Positions 55,297-63,758 of a stretch of 64,000 nt of DNA are shown here, in pieces. The position numbers were made by a program, and so were the translations under genes. Below the pieces are notes generated by a model that did no database searches, had not been told where the DNA came from, and saw only the letters and a list, made by a program, of their open reading frames with translations. Every line of letters begins with the position of its first letter. The stretch's first letter is position 1. Origin of the DNA: Aliihoeflea sp023389195. GTDB lineage: Bacteria > Pseudomonadota > Alphaproteobacteria > Rhizobiales > Rhizobiaceae. The DNA lies in assembly GCA_023389195.1 (NCBI GenBank), contig JAEWET010000022.1, positions 41,277 through 105,276 of the forward strand, given 5' to 3'.

Positions 55297-55902
55297 ATGT
55301 CGAAGAGAATCGCCGGCCCCGAAATCGAACGTCTGATCCAGCTCCTGGCCAAGGTGCCGGGGCTCGGACCGCGTTCGGCGCGGCGGGCGGCGCTGCATCT
55401 CATCAAGAAGAAGGAACAGCTCTTCGTGCCGCTCACCGCCGCCATGGGCGAAGCGGTGGAGAAGGTGCGCGTCTGTTCCACCTGCGGCAATGTCGATACG
55501 TCCGACCCCTGCACGATCTGCACCGATCCACGCCGCGAGGACGCGACCCTGATCGTCGTCGAGGACGTCGCGGATCTGTGGGCGCTGGAACGCGCGGCGG
55601 CGATGAACGTGCGCTACCACGTCCTCGGCGGCACTCTCTCGCCGCTCGACGGCGTCGGCCCGGACGACCTCAACATCAGGACGCTGATCGCGCGCGTCGC
55701 TTCGGGCGTGGTGTCGGAAGTGATCCTCGCCGTCAACGCGACCGTCGAGGGCCAGACGACCGCGCATTACATCACCGACCAGTTGTCGAGCTTCGACGTC
55801 AAGGTCACGCGGCTCGCGCACGGCGTGCCGGTCGGGGGCGAGCTCGATTATCTCGACGAGGGAACGCTGACGGCGGCGCTGAAGTCGCGTACGGCGTTTT
55901 GA
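55297..55902 (+). CDS. recR: recombination mediator protein RecR
   Basis: 201-residue RecFOR pathway protein that helps load RecA. Helix-hairpin-helix LLAKVPGLGPRSARRAALHL (about 16-35), a four-Cys zinc finger CSTCGNVDTSDPCTIC (about 60-75) and a Toprim domain (IVVEDVADLWALE; about 87-175) are all seen. ATG 55297 with GGAG close upstream. The transglycosylase gene starts ten bases after its stop. Confidence 0.96.
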   Translation: MSKRIAGPEIERLIQLLAKVPGLGPRSARRAALHLIKKKEQLFVPLTAAMGEAVEKVRVCSTCGNVDTSDPCTICTDPRREDATLIVVEDVADLWALERAAAMNVRYHVLGGTLSPLDGVGPDDLNIRTLIARVASGVVSEVILAVNATVEGQTTAHYITDQLSSFDVKVTRLAHGVPVGGELDYLDEGTLTAALKSRTAF

Positions 55903-55912
55903 CGGAGGACCG

Positions 55913-57292
55913 ATGAAAAGCCGAGCTCTACGTTGCCCCCCTCTGTCCTGCCATTTTGGGGCAAGACTGGCATCTCCCCCGCAAGGGGGGAGATCACGCT
56001 GTGTCGATGACGAGACTAATCTCCCCCCTCGCGGGGGAGATGTCCGGCAGGACAGAGGGGGGCGCCATAGAGCACTGACATTCCTGATCTTGCTCCTCCT
56101 CCTCCCCCTCCCCCTCCCCGCTCTCGCCCAATCCATCGACCAGCAATTCCGCACCTGGCTCCAGACCGACCTCTGGCCCGACGCGTCCCGCGCCGGCGTC
56201 TCGCAATCCACCTTCGACGCCGCCTTCGCGAATATCGGCCCCAATCTCGACCTGCCCGACCTCGTCATGCCGGGTCAGGCTGCGCAGACGCCGCAGCGCC
56301 AGCATCAGGCGGAGTTCGGGTCGCCCGGCAACTATTTCGCCGAGAACATCGTCGGCGGCGTCACCGCGGGCGGGCGCCAGCGGGCGGGGCGGCTCGCACC
56401 GGTCTTGCGCGATCTCGAAGCGCGCTACGGCGTTCCCGGCGGCATCCTGCTCGCCGTCTGGGGGCGCGAGAGCGGGTTCGGTGCCGCCAGAATTCCGCAC
56501 AATGCCTTCCAGGTGCTCGGCACCAAGGCGTTCATGGCGACGCGCAAGGAGATGTTCCGCGCCGAGGTGATCGCCGCGCTGTTGATGGTCGAGCGCGGCC
56601 ATGCGCGCGTTGGCGACATGAAATCGTCCTGGGCCGGCGCGCTCGGCCAGCCGCAATTCCTGCCGACCTCCTACCTTCAGCATGCGACGGCCTATTCCGG
56701 CGGGCGCGCCGACATATGGAATTCGGAAGCCGACACGCTCGCCTCGATCGCCAACTATCTCGCCCATTTCGGCTGGGTACGCGGGCGCGACTGGGGCTTC
56801 GAGGTCACCTTGCCGGCAAGCATTTCCTGCGCGCTCGAAGGTCCGGACCGCGGCCGCCCGATCTCCGAATGGGCGTCGATGGGCGTCGCACGCGTCTCGG
56901 GCCGGCCTTTCCCCGACCATGAGTTGCGCGGCGAAGGCTTCCTCATGATGCCTGCCGGCCGCTCCGGCCCCGCCTTCCTCGTCACACCGAATTTCTACGT
57001 CATCAAGGAATACAACGAGAGCGACCTCTATGCGCTTTTCGTCGGCCACGCAGGCGACCGCATCACCTATGGCGACAGCCGCTTTTCAGGCGCGTGGGGC
57101 AATGTCGGCGGGCTGATGCGATCCGACGTCGCGGCGATGCAGCGCGGGCTGCAGGCGCTCGGCTACGACACTGGCGGCGCCGACGGCCTGGCAGGATTTC
57201 GCACCCGCCGCTCGATTGGGGAATGGCAGCAGAAAGCGGGTCAGGCGCCGACCTGTTTCCCGAACGGTTCGATCGTGCGCGCGCTGCGATGA
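55913..57292 (+). CDS. lytic murein transglycosylase (MltB-like) with an in-frame palindromic insertion
   Basis: 459-residue periplasmic murein-cleaving enzyme. The MltB-type domain (about 75-375) has the catalytic Glu in WGRESGFGAAR, then SWAGALGQPQFLPTSY; a peptidoglycan-binding domain ends the protein (about 390-455). ATG 55913 has a strong GGAGGA site. Between MKSRAL and the hydrophobic signal core RALTFLILLLLL lie about 49 polar residues encoded by a palindromic repeat element (55935-56063), with R-A-L on both sides. Without the element the start would be an ordinary Sec signal ending near ALAQS. Whether export still works is unclear. Confidence 0.88.
   Translation: MKSRALRCPPLSCHFGARLASPPQGGRSRCVDDETNLPPRGGDVRQDRGGRHRALTFLILLLLLPLPLPALAQSIDQQFRTWLQTDLWPDASRAGVSQSTFDAAFANIGPNLDLPDLVMPGQAAQTPQRQHQAEFGSPGNYFAENIVGGVTAGGRQRAGRLAPVLRDLEARYGVPGGILLAVWGRESGFGAARIPHNAFQVLGTKAFMATRKEMFRAEVIAALLMVERGHARVGDMKSSWAGALGQPQFLPTSYLQHATAYSGGRADIWNSEADTLASIANYLAHFGWVRGRDWGFEVTLPASISCALEGPDRGRPISEWASMGVARVSGRPFPDHELRGEGFLMMPAGRSGPAFLVTPNFYVIKEYNESDLYALFVGHAGDRITYGDSRFSGAWGNVGGLMRSDVAAMQRGLQALGYDTGGADGLAGFRTRRSIGEWQQKAGQAPTCFPNGSIVRALR
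55935..56063. repeat. palindromic repeat element inside the transglycosylase gene, copy 3
   Basis: Perfect 18-base inverted arms at 55935-55952 and 56046-56063 enclose two smaller hairpins built on atctccccc/gggggagat (55972-55994 and 56019-56041), which are inverted copies of each other. The element is 129 bases, a multiple of three, and free of stops in the host frame. Base composition (C- and G-runs) matches the other two elements in the window. Confidence 0.85.
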
Positions 57293-57370
57293 TTTTTTTG
57301 TCGGCGGCGGGAACCACAACGCGTCCAGCGTCTTGAAGCATTCGGGACGGGTCTGTTTTGGAGTGAACTC

Positions 57371-57829
57371 ATGAAATTCGAATTTTCCGGATTGAAGACC
57401 GGATTGCTGGCAGTCGTCGGCGCCGGTCTGCTGGCATCGTGCGTCGTCGTCGAGGAAGGCCCGCGGCCCCTGCCGCCGCGCCCCGGCCCCGAGCCGATCT
57501 GCACGCAGCAATATGATCCCGTCTGCGGCGAGCGCGGACGTGACCAGCAGACCTTCCCCAATTCCTGTGTGGCGCGCGCCGAAGGCTATCGCATCGCCTA
57601 TGGCGGCGAGTGCCGTCGCGGCGGCGGCTCGAACTGGGATCGTCCGGGACGTCCGGGCGGTGGCCCGGGCTGGGATCGTCCGGGCCGGCCGGGCCCCGAT
57701 CGCCCGCAGTTCTGCACGCGCGAATATGCCCCGGTCTGTGCCGTGCAAGGCAACCGCCAGCAAACTTTCGGCAACGCCTGCGAGGCGGAGGCTGCCGGCT
57801 GGCGCATTCGCCGCGGCGGCGAATGCTGA
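57371..57829 (+). CDS. lipoprotein with two Kazal-type domains
   Basis: 152-residue lipoprotein: signal with lipobox LLASC (Cys at about 24), a Pro-rich stretch, Kazal domain 1 (about 43-82; CTQQYDPVCGERGRDQQTFP then NSCVARAEGYRIAYGGEC), a Gly/Pro/Arg linker containing repeated WDRPGRPG, and Kazal domain 2 (about 113-152; CTREYAPVCAVQGNRQQTFG then NACEAEAAGWRIRRGGEC). Kazal folds usually inhibit serine proteases; here probably on the periplasmic or outer-membrane surface. ATG with GGAG eight bases upstream; a strong terminator follows. Confidence 0.9.
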   Translation: MKFEFSGLKTGLLAVVGAGLLASCVVVEEGPRPLPPRPGPEPICTQQYDPVCGERGRDQQTFPNSCVARAEGYRIAYGGECRRGGGSNWDRPGRPGGGPGWDRPGRPGPDRPQFCTREYAPVCAVQGNRQQTFGNACEAEAAGWRIRRGGEC

Positions 57830-57838
57830 TCTGAACAG

Positions 57839-57870
57839 GAAAAAGGCCGGCGCGATACCGGCCTTTTTCT
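57839..57870. terminator. bidirectional rho-independent terminator
   Basis: An 11-bp stem (57840-57850 with 57858-57868), seven-base loop, bordered by an A-run and a T-run. It serves the Kazal lipoprotein gene and the converging luciferase-like gene, whose stop it nearly touches. Confidence 0.93.
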
Positions 57871-57873
57871 TTG

Positions 57874-58884
57874 CTATTCGGCGGCCGCGCTCATCGCGGC
57901 CAGTCCGTGGACCTCGGCCAGTATCTCGAAAGAACGCACCCGCGCCGCGTGATCGTGGATCTGCGCCGTCACCATCAGTTCGTCCGCGCCGGTGCGCGCG
58001 ATGAAGGCTTCAAGCCCTTGGGCGATCCGCTGCGGCGAGCCGACGATGGCGCAGGTCAGCGCCTGGTCGAGCATCGCCTTCGCCATCGGATCGATCTGCT
58101 GCTCGAACCCTTCGACCGGCTTCGGCAGCTTGCCGGGACGGCCGGAGCGCAGATTGACGAAAGCCTGCTGCAGCGACGAGAACAGATAGCGCGCCTCCTC
58201 GTCGCTCGGCGCCGCGACGACGTTCAGCCCAGCCATGACCTGGGGCTTGTCGAGATATTCCGACGGCTCGAAGCGCGTCCGATAGACCTCCAGCGCATGG
58301 TCGAGTTCGGCCGGGGCGAAATGCGAGGCGAAGGCGTAGGGCAGGCCGAGAGCGGCCGCGAGTTGCGCGCCATAAAGGCTCGACCCGAGAATCCACACCG
58401 GCACGTTCGTCCCCTCGCCCGGCACCGCGCGCACGCGCTGGGTGGGCTCAGCCGGTTTGAAATAGGCGAGCAGTTCGAGGACGTCGTTCGGGAACTGGTT
58501 GACGTCTCCCGAAAGAGAGCGACGCAGCGCATGGGCGGTCAACTGGTCGGTGCCGGGCGCGCGGCCGAGCCCGAGATCGATGCGGCCGGGATAGAGCGAA
58601 GCCAGCGTACCGAACTGCTCGGCGATGACGAGCGGCGCATGGTTCGGCAGCATGATGCCACCGGCGCCGACGCGAATGCGCGACGTGCCGCCCGCGACAT
58701 GGCCGATGACGACCGAGGTCGCCGCACTGGCGATGCCCGGCATGTTGTGGTGCTCGGCGAGCCAGTAGCGGTTATAGCCGAGCCGGTCGGCGTTTCGTGC
58801 GAGGTCGAGCGTGTTGGCGAGCGCCTCGGCGGTCGTCGCGCCGTCCGGCACGGGGGAAAGGTCGAGTACGGAAAGAAGGGTCAT
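57874..58884 (-). CDS. LLM-class flavin-dependent oxidoreductase (YhbW-like)
   Basis: 336-residue luciferase-family monooxygenase. LSVLDLSPVPDGATTAEALA at the start, YWLAEHHNMPGIASAATSV (about 40-58), IRVGAGGIMLPNHAPLVIAE (about 70-89) and LGLGRAPGTDQLT match the single-subunit YhbW/LuxA-like group. The substrate is unknown. ATG 58884; I see no good Shine-Dalgarno. Confidence 0.9.
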   Translation of the reverse strand: MTLLSVLDLSPVPDGATTAEALANTLDLARNADRLGYNRYWLAEHHNMPGIASAATSVVIGHVAGGTSRIRVGAGGIMLPNHAPLVIAEQFGTLASLYPGRIDLGLGRAPGTDQLTAHALRRSLSGDVNQFPNDVLELLAYFKPAEPTQRVRAVPGEGTNVPVWILGSSLYGAQLAAALGLPYAFASHFAPAELDHALEVYRTRFEPSEYLDKPQVMAGLNVVAAPSDEEARYLFSSLQQAFVNLRSGRPGKLPKPVEGFEQQIDPMAKAMLDQALTCAIVGSPQRIAQGLEAFIARTGADELMVTAQIHDHAARVRSFEILAEVHGLAAMSAAAE

Positions 58885-58943
58885 CGCATCATCCGGTCAT
58901 TTTCACTGCCCGGATATAGGGAAGCCGTTCGCCGCTCGCCAAC

Positions 58944-60107
58944 TCACGGCGTGACGTGCTGCGCCTCTTCCTTGCTTTCTTCCTCTTCCTCGGCCGTCTG
59001 CTGGGCCGAGAGGAAATTGCCGACGTGGCTGAGACTCTCGAAATGGTCGCAGAAGACCTTGATGACGACCAGCAGCGGCACGGCGATCAGCGCGCCGACG
59101 AAGCCCCATAGCCACGACCAGAACGCCACCGCGATGAAGATCGCGACCGCGTTGATCTCCAGCCGGCGGCCGACGATCAGCGGATTGATGAAATTGCCTT
59201 CGAGGATATTGCAGAAGAGCACGAAGGCAGGCGGGATCATCGCATAGGCGATGCTGTCGAACGAGACGATCGACAGGACGGCGACGAGGATGATCGTGAT
59301 CGCGGCGCCGACATAGGGCAGGAAATTCAGGAGGCCGGCCGCCACGCCGAAAACGAACGGCATCGGCATGCCCAAGGCCCAAAGGCCCGTGCCGACGGTG
59401 ATGCCAAGGCATGTGTTGATGGCGGCAACGGTGAGCAGATAGCGCGAGATTTCGCGCTCGACGTCATAGACGACGCGCAGCGCACGCTTCTTCTCGCTCA
59501 GTTTGGTGAAGGACTGGACGATCTTCTCGTAGAACATCGTCCCCGAAGCGAGCAGGAACAGCGACAGGACGAAGGTGATCGCCGCCGTCGTCGAGCCGGA
59601 AAGCAGGTTGCCGGCCGCGCGCGAGACGATGCCGGGCTGCGAGACGACGACGCGCTGGACGTCCGGCTCCGAGGTGGTTTCGGCCGCCTCGTCCACCTGC
59701 CTCGACACTTCCATGAAGCGCTCGAACGGGCGGCGCACCTCCTCGAGCCTTTCGGTCAGCCGGCGGCCGATGGCCGGCGCGTCGTTGACGAGTTCCACCA
59801 CCGGCCCGGACAGGAAGTAGCCGGTCGTTCCAATCGCCGCCATCGACATGAAGACCAGAAGCGTTGCCGACAGCGCTTCGGGCACGCGGCGCTTGCGCAG
59901 GAAGCGGACGATGGGCGTCAGCATCAGCGCCAGCAGGAAGGCGAGGACGATCGGCATGAAGAAATCGCGCGCGAAATAAAGCGCATAGACGACCGCGAAC
60001 AGGAAAAGGCCGAGCATGAAGGTGCGAATGAGACGCAGGTCCCGGTCGCGCGCAGGAACGGGCTCGGGCGGCACGGACGGCCCCGCTGGATCGAATTCGC
60101 TCTTCAT
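58944..60107 (-). CDS. AI-2E/PerM family permease (second copy)
   Basis: 387-residue inner-membrane protein. Polar N-terminus (about 1-27), two or three helices, a soluble loop (about 100-160) with a charged helix, and the C-terminal helix group with GLLNFLPYVGAAITIILVAV and FCNILEGNFINPLIVGRRL, the family hallmark. The acidic C-terminal tail (EEEEESKEEAQ) is notable. ATG 60107 with GGGGAA upstream is chosen over ATG 60128. It is only distantly similar to the copy next to the ars operon. Confidence 0.87.
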   Translation of the reverse strand: MKSEFDPAGPSVPPEPVPARDRDLRLIRTFMLGLFLFAVVYALYFARDFFMPIVLAFLLALMLTPIVRFLRKRRVPEALSATLLVFMSMAAIGTTGYFLSGPVVELVNDAPAIGRRLTERLEEVRRPFERFMEVSRQVDEAAETTSEPDVQRVVVSQPGIVSRAAGNLLSGSTTAAITFVLSLFLLASGTMFYEKIVQSFTKLSEKKRALRVVYDVEREISRYLLTVAAINTCLGITVGTGLWALGMPMPFVFGVAAGLLNFLPYVGAAITIILVAVLSIVSFDSIAYAMIPPAFVLFCNILEGNFINPLIVGRRLEINAVAIFIAVAFWSWLWGFVGALIAVPLLVVIKVFCDHFESLSHVGNFLSAQQTAEEEEESKEEAQHVTP

Positions 60108-60206
60108 GACCGTTCCCCGGACTGCCATCCGCGAGTGCCGGCGGCAATCGGGCGGATTGAGGCTGAAACGCGGCGCTCTGCCTTTCGTTCCGGCCCTTAG
60201 AAGGGG

Positions 60207-61196
60207 TTAGAAGATGTTCTGCTGGGAAATCTGGATGCCGGCAGGCCCGAGGATGACGGCGAAGAGAACCGGCAAGAAGAACAGGATCATCGGCACGGTC
60301 AGCTTCGGCGGCAGGGCCGCCGCCTTCTTCTCGGCCGCGGTCATCCGCGCCTCGCGGCTTTCGGCCGAAAGAACGCGCAGAGCGTGGGCGACGGGCGTGC
60401 CGTAGCGCTCGGCCTGGATCAGCGCCTGAGAGACGGAACGGACAGTTTCGAGACCGGTACGGCTCGCCAGGTTCTCGTAGGCCTGCTTGCGCTCCGGCAG
60501 GAACGACAGTTCGGCGTTGGTCAGCACCAGTTCCTCGGCCAGTTCGACCGATTGCGAGCCGATTTCCTCGGCCACCTTGCGAAAGGCCGCCTCGACCGAA
60601 ATGCCGGATTCCACGCAGATCAGCATCAGGTCGAGCGCGTCGGGCCAGGCGCGCTGGATCGATTGCTTGCGCTTGGTCGCCTTGTTGGAAACGTAGAGAA
60701 CGGGGACGTAGAAGCCGGCATAGGCCGCGATGATGCAGATGACGCCGCGGATCAGATCGGGCTGATCGGCGAAGGCGCCCATGCCGAAGACGTAGACGAG
60801 CGCGGCGGCCAGGAAGACGAAGGGCAGGACGAGGCGAAAGAACAGAAACTTCGTCAGCGGATTCTGGCCGCGATAACCGGCCATCCGCAACTTGGCGACC
60901 GTCGCATCGTCGGCGAGCGCGCGGCGCAGGTCGAGCTTTTCGACGATGGACCTCATGCCCACCGATTCCTGCTCGCGAAGCCCCTTGCGCCGGCGCTCGG
61001 CCTCGCTTGCAAGCCGTGCCTTCTGCTGCGCGCGCAACTGGTCGCGCTCCAGCGCCACGGCCTTCATGCGTGTCTTCAGCGGATTGCCCGAAAGCGCCGG
61101 CAAGGCCGTGAACAGCGTCGCGAACACCGCCACCGAGACGAGAACCGCCAGGAGGAAGCTGGGATCGGTAACGATGCCGACGACTGAGCCTGTCAT
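60207..61196 (-). CDS. tadC: Tad pilus inner-membrane platform protein TadC
   Basis: 329-residue protein with four hydrophobic segments and one type II secretion F (GspF) domain (about 170-300; WPDALDLMLICVESGISVEA). TadB and TadC together form the inner-membrane platform for Flp pilus assembly. ATG 61196 has AGGAA eight bases upstream, ten bases after the tadB stop. Last gene of the visible cpaE-cpaF-tadB-tadC run. Confidence 0.93.
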   Translation of the reverse strand: MTGSVVGIVTDPSFLLAVLVSVAVFATLFTALPALSGNPLKTRMKAVALERDQLRAQQKARLASEAERRRKGLREQESVGMRSIVEKLDLRRALADDATVAKLRMAGYRGQNPLTKFLFFRLVLPFVFLAAALVYVFGMGAFADQPDLIRGVICIIAAYAGFYVPVLYVSNKATKRKQSIQRAWPDALDLMLICVESGISVEAAFRKVAEEIGSQSVELAEELVLTNAELSFLPERKQAYENLASRTGLETVRSVSQALIQAERYGTPVAHALRVLSAESREARMTAAEKKAAALPPKLTVPMILFFLPVLFAVILGPAGIQISQQNIF

Positions 61197-61205
61197 GACC
61201 GGTTC

Positions 61206-62210
61206 CTAGAAATCGAAGTTCATCATCTTGCGCATCACGAGCAGGCCCATGGCCATCCAGATGCCCGAGATCAGAAGAATGAGATGGCCCGTGCTGGTGG
61301 TGAAAAGCGGCATGATGTAACCGGGGCTCGACAGGTAGACGAGGATCGCGACCACGATCGGCAGCGCGCCGATGATCACGGCGGATGCCTTGGCTTCCAT
61401 CGACAGGGCGTCGATCTTGGCCTTCATCTTCTTGCGGTCGCGCAGCACCTTGGACAAATTGCCGATCGCTTCCGACAGATTGCCGCCGGCCTGGCTCTGG
61501 ATCTGGATGACGATGCCGAAGAAGCTCGCTTCGGCCGCCGGCATGGATTCGGGCATCCGCATCACCGCTTCGGGGAGCGACAGGCCGAGTTGCTGATGCT
61601 CGACGACGCGTTTGAACTCGCTCTTGACCGGCTCGGGCGATTCACCTGCGATCATGCGCACGGCATCGTTGAGAGGCAGGCCGGACTTGACCGCGCGAAC
61701 GATCACGTCGAGCGCGTTCGGGAATTCGTTGAGGAACGCCTTGACGCGCCGCGCACGCTTGAAGGTGACGAACCAGCGCGGCAGGCCGAGGCCACCCGCG
61801 ATCATCGCGCCGGTGGCAAGCAGCAGCGGTGCGCCAAGGAATACGAACAGCACGAAGGTCACGAGGCCGGCGGCGACCGAGACCATGTAGAACTGGCGCA
61901 TCGACATGGTGAGGCCGGCCTGGCGGATCTGCACCTTCAGCGGCGGCTTGTGCCGGCCCTGCCCGCGCGCCTTCTGCTTTTCCTCGAGATCCTTCAGCGT
62001 GTCCTGCACCGATTTGCGGCGCTTGGCGGCCTCGGCCACACGGTCACGCGAGGCGCGGACGATGTTACGGTCGGCCTCGGCATTGCGGACCGTCTCGAAG
62101 CGACGCTCGATGGTGCGTTCGCTCTGCACGCGCGAAAACAGCAGGCCGTAGGCGAGTGCCCCGGCGCTGACCGTTGCGAGCGCGATGAAGAGCAGCAGGT
62201 TCATGTCCAT
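61206..62210 (-). CDS. tadB: Tad pilus inner-membrane platform protein TadB
   Basis: 334-residue partner of TadC: N-terminal helix, basic cytoplasmic region (about 35-105), then a GspF domain (about 165-290; FPNALDVIVRAVKSGLPLND and QIQSQAGGNLSEAIGNLS) and C-terminal helices. ATG 62210 with GGGGAA upstream is preferred; the 30 codons open upstream overlap cpaF. Same operon as cpaF. Confidence 0.93.
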   Translation of the reverse strand: MDMNLLLFIALATVSAGALAYGLLFSRVQSERTIERRFETVRNAEADRNIVRASRDRVAEAAKRRKSVQDTLKDLEEKQKARGQGRHKPPLKVQIRQAGLTMSMRQFYMVSVAAGLVTFVLFVFLGAPLLLATGAMIAGGLGLPRWFVTFKRARRVKAFLNEFPNALDVIVRAVKSGLPLNDAVRMIAGESPEPVKSEFKRVVEHQQLGLSLPEAVMRMPESMPAAEASFFGIVIQIQSQAGGNLSEAIGNLSKVLRDRKKMKAKIDALSMEAKASAVIIGALPIVVAILVYLSSPGYIMPLFTTSTGHLILLISGIWMAMGLLVMRKMMNFDF

Positions 62211-62232
62211 CGCGCGTTCCCCGTCCGGCCGG

Positions 62233-63708
62233 TCACGACTGAACTTCCATCGCTTCGAGCGCTGCGGCCAGACGCGCCTCCTCGCCATAGTAGCGCGCAC
62301 GGTCCCAGAAGCCGGGACGGCCGACGCCGCTGGAGACGTGGTTGCCGATCAAGCGACCATTGGCGTCTTCGCCCTTGATCTCGTAGGTCATCAGATCCTG
62401 CGTGATGATGACGTCGCCTTCCATCCCGATCACCTCGGTGATGTGGGTGATGCGGCGCGAGCCGTCGCGCAGGCGCGCGGCCTGGATGATGACGTCGATC
62501 GAGCCGACGATGATCTCGCGCACCGTCTTCTGCGGCAGGGTGAAGCCGCCCATGGCGATCATCGATTCCATGCGGTTCAGGCATTCGCGCGGATTGTTGG
62601 CGTGGATGGTGCCCATCGAGCCGTCGTGACCGGTGTTCATCGCCTGCAGGAGGTCGAACACTTCGGGTCCGCGCACTTCGCCAACGATGATGCGTTCGGG
62701 ACGCATGCGCAGGCAGTTCTTGACGAGATCGCGCATGGTGATCTCGCCTTCGCCTTCGAGATTGGCGGGGCGCGTTTCGAGGCGCACGACATGCGGCTGC
62801 TGGAGCTGCAGCTCGGCCGAATCCTCGCAGGTGATGACGCGCTCCTCGCGGTCGACATAGTTGGTCAGGCAGTTGAGGAGCGTCGTCTTGCCCGAGCCGG
62901 TGCCGCCGGAAATGATCACGTTGCAGCGCACCCGGCCGATGACCTTCAACACCTCCGCGCCTTCCGGCGAGATCGAGCCGAACTTGACGAGCTGGTCGAG
63001 CGTCAGCTTGTCCTTCTTGAACTTGCGGATGGTGAGCGCGGTTCCGTCGATGGCCAGCGGCGGGGCGATCACGTTGACGCGCGAGCCGTCCGGAAGGCGC
63101 GCGTCGCAGATCGGGCTTGATTCGTCGACGCGGCGACCCACCTGGCTCACGATCCGCTGGCAGATCGACAGCAGCTGGGCGTTGTCGCGGAAGCGGATCT
63201 CGGACTCCTGGACCTTGCCGGCGACCTCGATGTAGGTCTTACCGGCGCCGTTGACCATGATGTCGGCGATGTCGTCGCGGGCCAGCAACGGCTCCAGCGG
63301 GCCATAACCGAGGACGTCGTTGCAGATGTCGTCGAGCAGTTCTTCCTGCTCCGAGATCGACATCGCGAAGTTCTTGATTGTGATGATGTCGTTGACGATG
63401 TCGCGGATTTCCTCGCGCGCGCTCTCGGTATCGAGCTTGGCGAGCTGCGACAGGTCGATCGTGTCGATGAGCGCCGAAAAGACCTGTGACTTGGTGTCGT
63501 AATAGTCCTCGGTGCGCGGTGAACGCTTGCGGGCGATCGGCGAAGGCTGCGGTGCCGGCGGCGCCGCCGCTACGGCGATGCTTTCCCGCACCGGCGCGGC
63601 CACATCCGTTGCCGTGCGCTCGACGGGAGCGGTCGCAGGCATGGCCTGCGGCGCCGGGCTGTGCCCGCCACTCTTTCCGAAGCCTTCGTTTCCGCGTCTA
63701 CCAAACAT
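62233..63708 (-). CDS. cpaF: Tad pilus assembly ATPase CpaF/TadA
   Basis: 491-residue secretion ATPase that drives Flp pilus extrusion. A Pro/Ala-rich N-terminal region (about 1-60) is followed by an N-terminal domain (about 65-230) and the ATPase core: Walker A ISGGTGSGKTTLLN (about 267), Asp box ERVITCEDSAELQL, Walker B MRPERIIVGEVRGPE (about 335), and His box MGTIHANNPRECLNR. ATG 63708. It follows cpaE by 50 bases. Confidence 0.96.
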   Translation of the reverse strand: MFGRRGNEGFGKSGGHSPAPQAMPATAPVERTATDVAAPVRESIAVAAAPPAPQPSPIARKRSPRTEDYYDTKSQVFSALIDTIDLSQLAKLDTESAREEIRDIVNDIITIKNFAMSISEQEELLDDICNDVLGYGPLEPLLARDDIADIMVNGAGKTYIEVAGKVQESEIRFRDNAQLLSICQRIVSQVGRRVDESSPICDARLPDGSRVNVIAPPLAIDGTALTIRKFKKDKLTLDQLVKFGSISPEGAEVLKVIGRVRCNVIISGGTGSGKTTLLNCLTNYVDREERVITCEDSAELQLQQPHVVRLETRPANLEGEGEITMRDLVKNCLRMRPERIIVGEVRGPEVFDLLQAMNTGHDGSMGTIHANNPRECLNRMESMIAMGGFTLPQKTVREIIVGSIDVIIQAARLRDGSRRITHITEVIGMEGDVIITQDLMTYEIKGEDANGRLIGNHVSSGVGRPGFWDRARYYGEEARLAAALEAMEVQS

Positions 63709-63758
63709 GCCATTTCATCCAGTTGTCTGCCGGGGCCTGGGTTGGCCCTGGGGTGGCC

